A stretch of 64,000 bases of DNA from Streptomyces sp. M92. GTDB taxonomy: Bacteria; Actinomycetota; Actinomycetes; Streptomycetales; Streptomycetaceae. Shown here in pieces: positions 13,754 to 25,628 of the stretch. Within the stretch, counting starts at the first letter, position 1. Every line of letters begins with the position of its first letter. Made by a program: the position numbers and the translations under genes. A model generated the notes under the pieces. It worked only from the letters and a program-made list of their open reading frames with translations. It was not told where the DNA came from and searched no databases. The stretch lies in contig NZ_CP101137.1 of NCBI RefSeq assembly GCF_028473745.1, positions 6,200,001 to 6,264,000 of the forward strand, given 5' to 3'.

Positions 13754-13783
13754 CGGCGGGTGCCACCCGCCACCCTGCCCGGA

Positions 13784-13820
13784 CCGTGCCGATCGAGGCG
13801 CGTAGCCTCGATCGGCACGG
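13784..13820. terminator. Long perfect hairpin terminator
   Basis: A 16-bp perfect stem (CCGTGCCGATCGAGGC, 13784-13799, with its complement at 13805-13820) and a 5-base loop. It lies 30 bases after the acyl-CoA synthetase stop and 66 bases before the next start. No U-tract follows. Confidence 0.7.
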
Positions 13821-13886
13821 GAACTACAGACGAAGGGAATGCGAAGAAGGGACGACGTCCGGCTGGTGCCGGGCCGGGAAGGCGAG

Positions 13887-14321
13887 ATGGCAGCCGAGTC
13901 GCGTTGGGACAGGACACTGGCTTCCGAGGAGATCACGAACCGCACCGCCAGCTTCACCGGGGAGCTGCACAATGTGACCGGTGCGCGCCTGGTCGCGGAG
14001 GACTTCCTCTACGACCTTGCCCGTGCGGCACCGCCCGCACAGCCCGAACACTGGGACGACATCCTGCTCGTCGTCACGGAGCTGGCGGCGAACGCGGTGC
14101 AGTACGCCCCCGGGCCTTTCCAGCTGCGGCTGCGCCGCACCTTCGACGGCGTGCACGTGGTGATGCACGACACCAGCACGACGGAGCCCGCGCCGCGCCC
14201 CTTCCATCCGAGCAGCGGCGGCGGGGGCATCGGCTGGCATCTGATCCACACCCTCTCCGACCAGGTGAGCGTCGTCACCGGTGAGCGGGGCAAGGACATC
14301 CACGTCTTCCTGCCGTGGTGA
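13887..14321 (+). CDS. RsbW-like GHKL anti-sigma-type kinase
   Basis: A 144-residue single-domain ATP-binding protein of the SpoIIAB/RsbW class. The N-box is ELAANAVQYA with the key Asn present, followed by VMHDTS (G1 Asp) and SSGGGGIGWHLIHTLSD (G2/ATP lid). Such proteins bind a sigma factor or phosphorylate a STAS antagonist. GGAAGGCGAG just before the ATG at 13887 supports this start over 13839, where the ribosome-binding site would abut the ATG. It converges on another GHKL gene with a 16-base gap. The partner is unknown; the SigB-family sigma at 33092 is a candidate. Confidence 0.8.
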   Translation: MAAESRWDRTLASEEITNRTASFTGELHNVTGARLVAEDFLYDLARAAPPAQPEHWDDILLVVTELAANAVQYAPGPFQLRLRRTFDGVHVVMHDTSTTEPAPRPFHPSSGGGGIGWHLIHTLSDQVSVVTGERGKDIHVFLPW

Positions 14322-14337
14322 GCGGCGGCCGGCTCCG

Positions 14338-14790
14338 TCAGGGAGCGTCGGCGTCGCGCAGCGGAACCAGCACGCTGATCGTCTTGCCGCCCGCCGGCCG
14401 GCGGTCCACGGCGATGTCACGGGCCAGGCGGGCCACCAGCGGCCAGCCGTAGCCGCTCCCGCGGTGCCGGGTGGGGAAGGCGTGCGCGGCACGCGGCACG
14501 ACCTCGCTGTGGTCGTGGACGGCGATCCACATTCCGTCGTCCGTGGGCCGGGCCTCGAAGCCGGCCAGTCCCTCGCCGTGGCGGATCGCGTTGGTCACCA
14601 GCTCCGAGACGACGAGCAGCAGGTCGACGACGTCCTCCTCGCGCACCCCGCGGCCCGCTCCCCACTGCGCACGCGCCACCGACTCCGCGTACGCGCGTGC
14701 CGTCGCCGCGCTGGTCACGGCTGTGGAGGCCGGCCCGTCGGGCGTCGTGACGCCGGCCGAGGCCGTGGTGATCCCGTCGCTTGGTTCCAT
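14338..14790 (-). CDS. RsbW-like GHKL anti-sigma-type kinase
   Basis: A 150-residue GHKL ATPase. The N-box ELVTNAIRHGEG is complete, followed by VHDHSE and the G2 loop GSGYGWPLVARLARDIAVD, ending GGKTISVLVPL. The C-terminal half closely resembles the RsbW-like protein at 34143-34580 (shared GWP-V-RLARD and GGK-I-V-VPL), so the two look like paralogues. It is downstream of the PRC-barrel gene (gap 46 bases) on the same strand, probably in one transcript from the SigB-type promoter at 15298-15322. That would make this anti-sigma factor part of a feedback loop. Confidence 0.82.
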   Translation of the reverse strand: MEPSDGITTASAGVTTPDGPASTAVTSAATARAYAESVARAQWGAGRGVREEDVVDLLLVVSELVTNAIRHGEGLAGFEARPTDDGMWIAVHDHSEVVPRAAHAFPTRHRGSGYGWPLVARLARDIAVDRRPAGGKTISVLVPLRDADAP

Positions 14791-14836
14791 GTCAGTGGTG
14801 TCCCTGGTGTTCGCCGTGCTGTCGTCCGGCGCCGGG

Positions 14837-15202
14837 TCAGTCCGCGGAGGTCTCCCGCGGCGGCAGCCGATGGTAGTAGTCGCCGACGGACGCCAGATAC
14901 TCCCGGTCCATCGTCTCGCTGTCGGTGCGGAACCGGGGCGCGGCCTTGACCTGGGCCCTGGTGCAGGCGACCGTGACCGTGCGCGCCCCGGGGTCGATGC
15001 CCCTGACCATGCCGACCGGCACCAGCACGCTGCGGCCGAAGACCCAGACTCCGGTGTCCACGACCAGATGCCGCATGCCGAAGTACTCGGCCTGCCGGTC
15101 CACGTGCCCGATGGTGCCGTCGGTGGCGACGACGGTGCAGCCGGTGAGGTCCTGTCCCTCCACGTGACCGCTTTCCGCCGCGTACGACCAGATGCTCTCC
15201 AT
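14837..15202 (-). CDS. PRC-barrel domain protein
   Basis: A 121-residue soluble protein starting MESIWSYAAESGHVEGQDLTGCTV. The PRC-barrel core is TVVATDGTIGHVDRQ through HLVVDTGVWVFGRSVLVPVGMVRGID. The family is widespread in streptomycete stress loci and of unknown biochemical role. The ATG at 15202 is preferred because the family starts here and an AAGGGA lies upstream. The gene stands 96 bases downstream of an exact SigB-type promoter and probably co-transcribes the RsbW-like gene that follows. Confidence 0.8.
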   Translation of the reverse strand: MESIWSYAAESGHVEGQDLTGCTVVATDGTIGHVDRQAEYFGMRHLVVDTGVWVFGRSVLVPVGMVRGIDPGARTVTVACTRAQVKAAPRFRTDSETMDREYLASVGDYYHRLPPRETSAD

Positions 15203-15543
15203 CGGCACGCCGTCCCTTCCCTCCCGCATCGATCCGACCGTGACGACGACTGCGGGGCCGGGCGACGCCGCGGGCCGCACCGGCTCCACAGCAGCAGATA
15301 CCCGGCCGGGCCCGCCGCATTCGGCCCGCGTACGATCAGGCCGCTCCATCGGGTGACGGCCCGCTTTCGCCGGCGCCCGCGACCTGGGGCGGCCTCTGGG
15401 CTATTTTTCTCCTGAGCGGATCCTTGAGCAGGTCCGTGAACTGCGGGAACGCACGTACAGGTCGCCGGACCGCGCCATCGGGTCCGGAGGGGGTTGTCGA
15501 GTCCTCGTACCGAGGGCTCCTGGGGAGCGGAACGAGGGTGCGC
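15203..15543. other. 341-base divergent intergenic region
   Basis: Separates the leftward PRC-barrel gene from the rightward hybrid kinase. It holds the SigB-type promoter at 15298-15322 (leftward) and a pyrimidine/T-rich patch (GGCTATTTTTCTCC, around 15396-15410). No convincing vegetative promoter for the kinase and no small open reading frame with a ribosome-binding site was seen. Confidence 0.6.
15298..15322 (-). promoter_or_regulatory. SigB-type promoter for PRC-barrel/anti-sigma transcript
   Basis: On the minus strand: GAAT (15322-15319), 15 bases, GGGTAT (15303-15298). This is an exact match to the S. coelicolor SigB-family consensus GNNT-N14-16-GGGTAC/T. It predicts transcription starting near 15291 and a leader of about 90 bases before the PRC-barrel ATG. 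Confidence 0.65.
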
Positions 15544-19539
<3,996 letters not shown>

Positions 19540-19636
19540 GCGCGCCGGCCCCCGTCCCCTACTCCGGTGGGCCGGGCGGTGCGCGGCGGCCGTCGTCGCG
19601 CGCCGCGGCGGTCTCCAGCCGAGGAGAGTCGCACAC

Positions 19637-22135
19637 GTGAGCATGCCCGAAAAGCCCCGCGAGCCGGGCGGCGCCGCGCCCCGGGACGCGTCCGCCGTGC
19701 CGCCCCCGGCGTCCGGGCCGCCGCACTCCTGCGCGGTGGACGGCCCGGCGGCCCCGCCGCGCGGCATCACGCCGCTGTCGCCCGTGGGCCGGCTGGCGGC
19801 CACGGTGGAACGGCTCAGCCGCGAGGTGCGGGCCGCCCAGGCCGAGGCGGAGGGCCGGGCCCTGATCGAGCTGGCCAAGGGCGTCCTGGTCGCCCGGCTG
19901 GGCTGCGGTCCGGCGCAGGCCGCCCGGCAGCTGGCCGAGCTGGCCGAGCAGTCCCGGGTGACGCCCCTGGAGTTCGCGGTCGACGTGATCAACCAGGCCG
20001 CCCGGGACCGGGTGTCGGAGGTGACGGACGCGTTCCTCACGGCCACCGCCGCGGTGCGCGGTGCGGACGCCGACGACGCCGCGGACACCGGGGAGGCGGG
20101 CGCGGAGTCGGCCGCCGTGCGCCTGCGGGCGGCCGAGAGCGGCGCGCTGGCCGCGAGCGACACCCAGGCCGTCGCCGACGCCCTGCTGAAGCAGGCGCTG
20201 CGTCCGCTGGGCGCGGCCGCCGTGGCCATCTGGGCGGCCGGGTACGACGGGTCGCTGACGCTGGCCGGCAGCGCGGGCTTCTCCGCGGCCGAGGCCACCC
20301 GCTGGCACTACGTGCCGCCGGACGTGACGACGGTGGCCCGGTGCGGGCTGGCCGAGCGGGCGGGCCAGTGGTTCACGTCCCTGGCCGAGACCGGGCTGCC
20401 CAGCGTGGGCCGGCACCAGTACCCGGACGGCGGCAGGGTCGCCGTGCCCGCCGGCACCGGGGGCCGCATCCACGGCGTGCTGGAGATCGTCTGGCCGGCG
20501 CCGCTGGCCCCGCAGCCGCCTCAGGTGGTGCGCCAGGTGGAGGCCCTGGCGGAGCTGTGCGCGCACACCCTGGAGTCGTACGTGCCGCCGCACGGCGCCG
20601 GGCGGGAGCCCCGGCTCATGCCGGACGCGGTGGAGCTGATGGACCTGGCGGACGGGCTGTACGACCCCGCGCTGGTCCTGGTGCCGCATCTGGACGCCGA
20701 CGGGCATCTGGCGGACTTCCGCATCCAGCACGTGAACGAGAGTTTCCTGGACCCGGCGGGCCGGCCGCGTGCCGTCGTGGGGGGCGCGCTGCTGCTGGAG
20801 GCCTACCCGATGGCCGCCGGGGACAGCGAGCTGTTCCAGAACGTGGAGCGGGTGTACGCCACCGGCGAGCCGTTCCGGGCACGGCGCATCAACCTGACCG
20901 CGCTGGTGGACCAGGTTCCGCTCTCGGCGGTCGCGGACATCAGTGTCAGCCGGCACGGCAACGCCGTCCTGCTCATCTGGCGCATCGAGGACGAGACGGC
21001 CCGGCTGGCCAGCCTGCTCCAGCACGCCCAGCGGCTCGGCCGCATCGGCGGTTTCGAGGAGAACCTGCTCACCGGCGAGATCACCTGGAACGGGCAGCTG
21101 TTCGACCTCTACGGGCGCCCGCGGTCGAGCGCCCCGGTGCCCCTGGAGGAGCTGACCGCCCACGCCCACCCGGACGACGCCGTCACCATCGGCCGGTTCC
21201 TGCGCACGCTGCTGCACCACCGGCGGCCGGCGTCGGCGGCGTTCCGGCTGCAGCGGCCCGACGGGGTGACCCGGCACGTACGGGTGGTCGCCGAACCGGT
21301 CCTGGACACCGACGACCGGCTGCTCCTCGTACGCGGCGCCTACCAGGACATCTCGGCCCAGCACTGGACCGAGGTGGCGCTCGCCGCCACCCGCGACCAG
21401 CTGGCGCACACCGAGCAGCAGGCCATCGAACGCGCCCGGCTGACCCTGCAGCTCCAGCACGCGATCATGCCGCCGGCCCAGACCCCGCTCAAGATGCCCG
21501 ACCTCCGGGTGGCCGTCCGCTACCGGCCCGCGGAGACCGAGCAGCTGGTGGGCGGCGACTGGTACGACGCGGTGCGGCTGCCGAACGGACTGGTGCTGCT
21601 GTGCGTGGGCGACGTCTCCGGCCACGGCATAGAGGCGGCGACGAGCATGGTGGTGCTGCGCAACGCGCTGCGCGGCCTGGCGGTGACCGGTGCCGGTCCG
21701 GGCCAGCTGCTGTCGTGGCTCAACATCGTGGCGCACCATCTGACCGGCGGTATCACCGCCACAGCGGTGTGCGGGCTGTACGACCCGGCCCGGCGCACGC
21801 TGCGCTGGGCCCGCGCGGGCCATCTGCCGCCGGTGCTGGTCCGGGGCGCCGAGGCAGGGCCGCTGCCGCTGGTCAAGGGGATGCTGCTGGGCGCGGTGGC
21901 CGAGGCGTCGTACGAGGAGGACGAGGTGCAGCTGGCCGCCGAGGACACGCTGCTGATGTACACGGACGGCCTCATCGAGCGCCGCGACCGCTCGGTGGAG
22001 GAGGCGCTGGCCCAGCTGCTGAGCACGGTCCGTCCGGCGCCGGACTCCCTGGACCAGCACCTGGACCGGCTGCTCACCTACAGCAGGTCGGACACGGACG
22101 ACGACACGTGCCTGGTGGGCATCCGGGTCGGGTGA
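19637..22135 (+). CDS. ANTAR-GAF-PAS-PP2C serine phosphatase
   Basis: An 832-residue SpoIIE/RsbU-class phosphatase predicted to dephosphorylate STAS antagonists. Domains: an ANTAR-like helix bundle (about 55-120, AEGRALIELAKGVLVARLG), GAF (about 185-315), a PAS-like region (about 330-440), a second PAS (about 461-575, GRIGGFEENLLTGEITWNGQLFDLYG) and PP2C (about 610-832) with GGDWYDAV, GDVSGHG, RAGHLPP and YTDGLIERRD. The metal-binding Asp residues are present. ANTAR is normally an RNA-binding antitermination domain, so its fusion here is unusual. GTG start with GAGGAGAG upstream. It lies 97 bases after the kinase and is followed by the STAS gene, its likely substrate. Confidence 0.88.
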   Translation: MSMPEKPREPGGAAPRDASAVPPPASGPPHSCAVDGPAAPPRGITPLSPVGRLAATVERLSREVRAAQAEAEGRALIELAKGVLVARLGCGPAQAARQLAELAEQSRVTPLEFAVDVINQAARDRVSEVTDAFLTATAAVRGADADDAADTGEAGAESAAVRLRAAESGALAASDTQAVADALLKQALRPLGAAAVAIWAAGYDGSLTLAGSAGFSAAEATRWHYVPPDVTTVARCGLAERAGQWFTSLAETGLPSVGRHQYPDGGRVAVPAGTGGRIHGVLEIVWPAPLAPQPPQVVRQVEALAELCAHTLESYVPPHGAGREPRLMPDAVELMDLADGLYDPALVLVPHLDADGHLADFRIQHVNESFLDPAGRPRAVVGGALLLEAYPMAAGDSELFQNVERVYATGEPFRARRINLTALVDQVPLSAVADISVSRHGNAVLLIWRIEDETARLASLLQHAQRLGRIGGFEENLLTGEITWNGQLFDLYGRPRSSAPVPLEELTAHAHPDDAVTIGRFLRTLLHHRRPASAAFRLQRPDGVTRHVRVVAEPVLDTDDRLLLVRGAYQDISAQHWTEVALAATRDQLAHTEQQAIERARLTLQLQHAIMPPAQTPLKMPDLRVAVRYRPAETEQLVGGDWYDAVRLPNGLVLLCVGDVSGHGIEAATSMVVLRNALRGLAVTGAGPGQLLSWLNIVAHHLTGGITATAVCGLYDPARRTLRWARAGHLPPVLVRGAEAGPLPLVKGMLLGAVAEASYEEDEVQLAAEDTLLMYTDGLIERRDRSVEEALAQLLSTVRPAPDSLDQHLDRLLTYSRSDTDDDTCLVGIRVG

Positions 22136-22168
22136 CGCGGGGCATGCACGTCCGGTCCGGGCGGTGGG

Positions 22169-22193
22169 GTGTGAGGGACGGATTCGCGGGTAA
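22169..22193 (+). promoter_or_regulatory. Possible SigB-type promoter before STAS gene
   Basis: GTGT (22169-22172), 15 bases, GGGTAA (22188-22193). It matches GNNT-N15-GGGTA but has A where the consensus has C or T. It lies 59 bases before the STAS start, in the gap after the phosphatase gene. Confidence 0.35.
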
Positions 22194-22251
22194 CCGCCGT
22201 GCGCGGTGGGACATCACACTCCACCGCCCGGCCGCATTGTTGGAGGTACAC

Positions 22252-22644
22252 GTGCCCATAGCCCAGAACCCGCTGTCCGTCGAGGTGACGCTGGAGCGGG
22301 AGGAGGTCGCGCTGCTCAAGGTGGCGGGATATCTGGACGTCGACACCGCGACCGAGTTCCAGCACCACCTGGCCAACCAACTGCACCACGGGCGGCGGCA
22401 CTTCCTGCTGGATCTGTCGGAGGTCCCGTTCATGGACTCCTCCGGCATGAACATCATTCTGCGCGTCTACCAGGAGGCCCGCGAGCTGCCGGGCAGCGTG
22501 CACATCATCGCCCCCACCGCGGCGGTGCGACGGGTGCTGGATCTCACAGGGGTGAGCATCACGGTGCCGGTCTCCGAGAGCGTCGACGAGGCGCTCTCCC
22601 GTGTCGACGCACAACCGGAGGGCCCGCAGATACCGGAGGCCTGA
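22252..22644 (+). CDS. Anti-anti-sigma factor (STAS, RsbV/SpoIIAA class)
   Basis: A 130-residue STAS-domain protein. It carries VALLKVAGYLDVDTA and the phosphorylation motif FMDSSGMNIILRV (Ser63/Ser64), ending with VRRVLDLTGVSITVPV. In partner switching the unphosphorylated form binds an RsbW-like anti-sigma kinase and frees the sigma factor. The GTG start at 22252 is set by GGAGG five bases upstream. It sits between the PP2C phosphatase and rsbR, so it is the probable substrate of one or both phosphatases of the island. Confidence 0.9.
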   Translation: MPIAQNPLSVEVTLEREEVALLKVAGYLDVDTATEFQHHLANQLHHGRRHFLLDLSEVPFMDSSGMNIILRVYQEARELPGSVHIIAPTAAVRRVLDLTGVSITVPVSESVDEALSRVDAQPEGPQIPEA

Positions 22645-22799
22645 GTTCCTGTCCTGCCCGACGCTCATCCGGACCGTTCGTGCGGGAGCAGGTGTCGTGC
22701 GAGGTCGGCGGGTGGTTACAGTTGACGCCCGGCAGAGACACGTCGCCGCCACGCAGCTTCCTGGGTGCTGCGGCGCAACGCGGATGAGGAGTGGGGCAA

Positions 22800-23696
22800 G
22801 TGCCGGATCAGGCGGAGGGAACGGCGGGATCGCCGACGCACGAGGTCAGGGACTTTCTGCGGCGCCGCCGTGAGCAGATCGCCCAGCGATGGGCGGACGA
22901 GCCCTTGTTCCGGGCCGTGTTCACCGTCTCGCGCGACGAGGCGGTCGAGGCGGGCAAGACCGTGGTCGACGCCCTGGCCCAAGTCGCGGACGGGGACCGG
23001 GTCGAGGACCCGGACGCCGCCGGGTTCACGGCGGTGCGCGAGCAGTTGGCGCGGATGGGCGCGGCCCGTTCCCGGGCGGGGCTGAGCACCGCCCAGGTGT
23101 CGAGTGAGCTGGCCACCCTGCGTCCGCCGGTCGAGAACCTGCTCCTGTCCGAACTCCAGGACGCGTCGCCCGAGCACGCCCGGGACTGCGTCACCACGCT
23201 GAGCGTGCTGATGGGCACCCTGCGGGTCGTGGTCATGCAGACGGCGCTCAGCGAGGGACAGGCGCTGATCGACCGCCAGCGGCTGCAGTTGCTGGAGGTG
23301 GCCACTCCGGTGATCAAGCTGTGGGACGGCATCGTGGCCGTCCCGCTGATCGGCACGCTGGACAGCGCCCGCAGCCAGGTCGTGATGGAGACGCTGCTGG
23401 AGTCCATCGTCGAGCAGCAGGCGCGGTACGCGATCCTGGACATCACCGGGGTCCCGACCGTCGACTCGCTGGTGGCCCAGCACCTGATGAAGACGGTCGC
23501 GGCGGCCCGGCTGATGGGCGCCGAGTGCATCGTCTCCGGCATCCGGCCCGCCATCGCGCAGACGATGGTCCACCTCGGCCTGGACCTGGGCACCGTGGTG
23601 ACCCGGTCGAGCCTCGCCGACGCGCTGGGTTACGTGCTGCACCAGCTCGGGGTCGGGATCGTGACCCCCGGGGCGAACGGCACGGTCACGCGGTGA
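22800..23696 (+). CDS. rsbR: Stressosome scaffold RsbR
   Basis: A 298-residue RsbR-type protein: an N-terminal all-helical sensor domain (about 1-150, the non-haem globin fold in this family) and a C-terminal STAS domain. The STAS motifs closely follow B. subtilis RsbRA, but both positions phosphorylated there as threonine are serine here: Ser189 (GTLDSARS, for Thr171) and Ser223 (TVDSLVAQH, for Thr205). The GTG at 22800 has AGGAG eight bases upstream and is preferred to 22791. Its TGA overlaps the first possible rsbS start (GTGA). It would form the stressosome with RsbS and be phosphorylated by RsbT. Confidence 0.9.
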   Translation: MPDQAEGTAGSPTHEVRDFLRRRREQIAQRWADEPLFRAVFTVSRDEAVEAGKTVVDALAQVADGDRVEDPDAAGFTAVREQLARMGAARSRAGLSTAQVSSELATLRPPVENLLLSELQDASPEHARDCVTTLSVLMGTLRVVVMQTALSEGQALIDRQRLQLLEVATPVIKLWDGIVAVPLIGTLDSARSQVVMETLLESIVEQQARYAILDITGVPTVDSLVAQHLMKTVAAARLMGAECIVSGIRPAIAQTMVHLGLDLGTVVTRSSLADALGYVLHQLGVGIVTPGANGTVTR

Positions 23697-24124
23697 GCGG
23701 GGCGTTCCCGGGGCCCCACGGGGGTCCCGTGACAGGTCATGTCCCGGTGCTGCGGCTCGGCGAGGTGCTGCTGGTCACCCTTCAGGGGGACCTGCACGAC
23801 AGCACGGCCCAGCAGCTCCAGCAGGACCTCGCCGAGACGATCTCCCGCAGCGGGGCGCGGGGCGTGGTCATCGACATCTCCGGGGTGGAGATCGTCGACT
23901 CCTTCCTCGGCCGGGTGCTGGCCGAGATCGCCGGGCAGACGGAGCTGCTCGCCGCGCGGACCGTGGTCGTCGGCATGCGGCCCGCGGTCGCCATCACCCT
24001 GGTGGAGCTGGGCCTGACGCTGCCGGGGGTGCACACCGCGCTCAGTACCGAAGTGGCCATGGAACTGCTCGCGGGGCACGCGCCGTCGTCGCGCTTCGGC
24101 GGCCTGCGCCGGGAGAGTTTGTGA
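23693..24124 (+). CDS. rsbS: Stressosome STAS protein RsbS
   Basis: A single STAS domain, with VPVLRLGEVLLVTLQGDL, VVIDISGVEIVDSFLGRVLAEI and VVGMRPAVAITLVELGL. The conserved phospho-serine is in VDSFLG. Two starts are possible: GTG at 23693, overlapping rsbR (143 residues), or GTG at 23729, which places this serine at residue 58 and so matches B. subtilis Ser59 almost exactly. In the family RsbS sequesters RsbT until phosphorylated. The stop shares its last base with the rsbT ATG (TGATG). Confidence 0.92.
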   Translation: MSGAFPGPHGGPVTGHVPVLRLGEVLLVTLQGDLHDSTAQQLQQDLAETISRSGARGVVIDISGVEIVDSFLGRVLAEIAGQTELLAARTVVVGMRPAVAITLVELGLTLPGVHTALSTEVAMELLAGHAPSSRFGGLRRESL

Positions 24125-24564
24125 TGCCCACCACCGCGGGCGCCCAGGCCCGCCTGCCGATCCGTTCGGACATGGATCTGGTGTGGGTACGACAGCACGT
24201 GCGGCAGGCGGCCGCGCAGCTCGGTTTCGGCCTGGTGGACCAGACCAAGCTGGTCACGGCGGCCAGCGAACTGGCCCGCAACACGCTGGTGTACGGCGGT
24301 GGCGGGACGATGGAGACCGAGCCGGTCACCGAGGGCGGCGTACAGGGTCTCCGGCTGACCTTCAGCGACGAGGGGCCTGGCATCGCGGACCTGGAGCAGG
24401 CGCTCAGCGACGGTTTCACCTCGGGCGGCGGGCTGGGCATGGGGCTGGGCGGAGCGCGGCGGCTGGTGCACGACTTCGCGATCGAGAGCGATCCGGGGGC
24501 GGGCACGACCGTGCGGGTCACCTCCTGGGTGGGCCGGGCTCCCCGCCCGCGTGAGGAGGCCTGA
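24124..24564 (+). CDS. rsbT: Stressosome serine/threonine switch kinase RsbT
   Basis: A 146-residue GHKL kinase. The N-box is ASELARNTLVYGGGG, the G1 motif FSDEGPGI and the G2 loop SGGGLGMGLGGARRLV, all intact. In the family it phosphorylates RsbS and RsbR, then leaves the stressosome to activate an RsbU-type phosphatase; the likely client is the PP2C protein at 25625. Its start overlaps rsbS and its stop overlaps the next gene by one base (TGATG), so the rsbR-S-T core is translated as a coupled block. Confidence 0.93.
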   Translation: MPTTAGAQARLPIRSDMDLVWVRQHVRQAAAQLGFGLVDQTKLVTAASELARNTLVYGGGGTMETEPVTEGGVQGLRLTFSDEGPGIADLEQALSDGFTSGGGLGMGLGGARRLVHDFAIESDPGAGTTVRVTSWVGRAPRPREEA

Positions 24565-25628
24565 TGCCGCGCGTGTGGGACGTACCGGTGCACGACTCCA
24601 CCCGGGTGCGCGACGCCCGGGTGGCCGCGGAGCACGCGGCGGCCGTGGCCGGGCTGGACGAGCAGCGCACCGCGACGGCGGCGCTGGTGGCGACGGAGCT
24701 GGCGACCAATCTGCTCAAGCACGCCGGGGGCGGCCAGGTGCTCATCGACGTCGTCGCTCCCGCGGTCCTCGCGTCCGGCCGGGAGCGGAACCTGCTCGTG
24801 CAGGTCGCGACGGTCGACCACGGTCCCGGGATCGGCGACGTGTCCGCCGCGCTGAGCGACGGCTTCACCACCACGGGCTCCCTGGGCGCCGGTCTCGGCA
24901 CCTGCGCCCGGCTGTCCGACGACTTCGACCTGCACAGCGTCCCCGGCCGGGGCACGGTGGTGGTCGCCCGGATCGGACGCGTGCTCGGCGTCACGGCCCA
25001 CGACCGGAGCCCGGCGGCCCGAGTGCGGGCCGGGGCCGTGAACGTGCCGTTCGGCGGTGGGGAGTACTCGGGCGACGCCTGGGCGTGGGTCCGCTCCGGG
25101 GACCGGGTGACGCTGATGCTGGCCGACGGGCTGGGCCACGGCCCGGAGGCCGCCCGTGCCTCCACCGCGGCCGTGGAGGCGCTGCGCGGCGCGGCGCATC
25201 TGCCGCCGGCCGAGGCGCTGCGGCGGCTGGACACCGCGCTGTCCGGGACCCGCGGGGCGGCCGTCGCGGTGGCCCAGGTCGACGCCGGTGCCTCGGTGCT
25301 CCGCTTCGCGGGCGTCGGCAACGTCGGGGCGCGGCTGTGCGAGGAGGGCACCTGGCGGCACCTGGTCTCCCGGCCGGGCATCGTCGGCAGCCACCGGCCC
25401 ACCACCCTGCGCGAGGAGGAGACGGCTTGGGCGGACGACCGGGTGCTGGTCCTGCACAGCGACGGCCTGCCGAGCCGCTGGACGCCGACGGACGACACCT
25501 GCCGTACGGCGGTCGATCCGGCGGTCGCGGCGGCCGTGACGGTCCGGGACGCCAGCAGTCCGGCCCGGCCGGTGCGGGACGACACCGCCGTGGCCGTGCT
25601 GGCCTCGACCCCGCCGGACGGCCCATGA
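24564..25628 (+). CDS. RsbT-like GHKL fused to RsbX-like PP2C
   Basis: A 354-residue fusion. Residues 1-140 form a second RsbT-like ATPase (ATELATNLLKHAGGG, DHGPGIGD, TGSLGAGLGTCARL). Residues about 150-354 form a small SpoIIE/RsbX-type PP2C domain (MLADGLGHGPEAARAS, FAGVGNVGARL, VLHSDGLPSRW, DDTAVAVLA). In bacilli RsbX is a separate protein that dephosphorylates RsbS and RsbR to reset the stressosome. Joining a kinase-like and a resetting phosphatase domain would put opposing activities on one chain. It overlaps rsbT (TGATG) and the next gene (ATGA). Confidence 0.88.
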   Translation: MPRVWDVPVHDSTRVRDARVAAEHAAAVAGLDEQRTATAALVATELATNLLKHAGGGQVLIDVVAPAVLASGRERNLLVQVATVDHGPGIGDVSAALSDGFTTTGSLGAGLGTCARLSDDFDLHSVPGRGTVVVARIGRVLGVTAHDRSPAARVRAGAVNVPFGGGEYSGDAWAWVRSGDRVTLMLADGLGHGPEAARASTAAVEALRGAAHLPPAEALRRLDTALSGTRGAAVAVAQVDAGASVLRFAGVGNVGARLCEEGTWRHLVSRPGIVGSHRPTTLREEETAWADDRVLVLHSDGLPSRWTPTDDTCRTAVDPAVAAAVTVRDASSPARPVRDDTAVAVLASTPPDGP

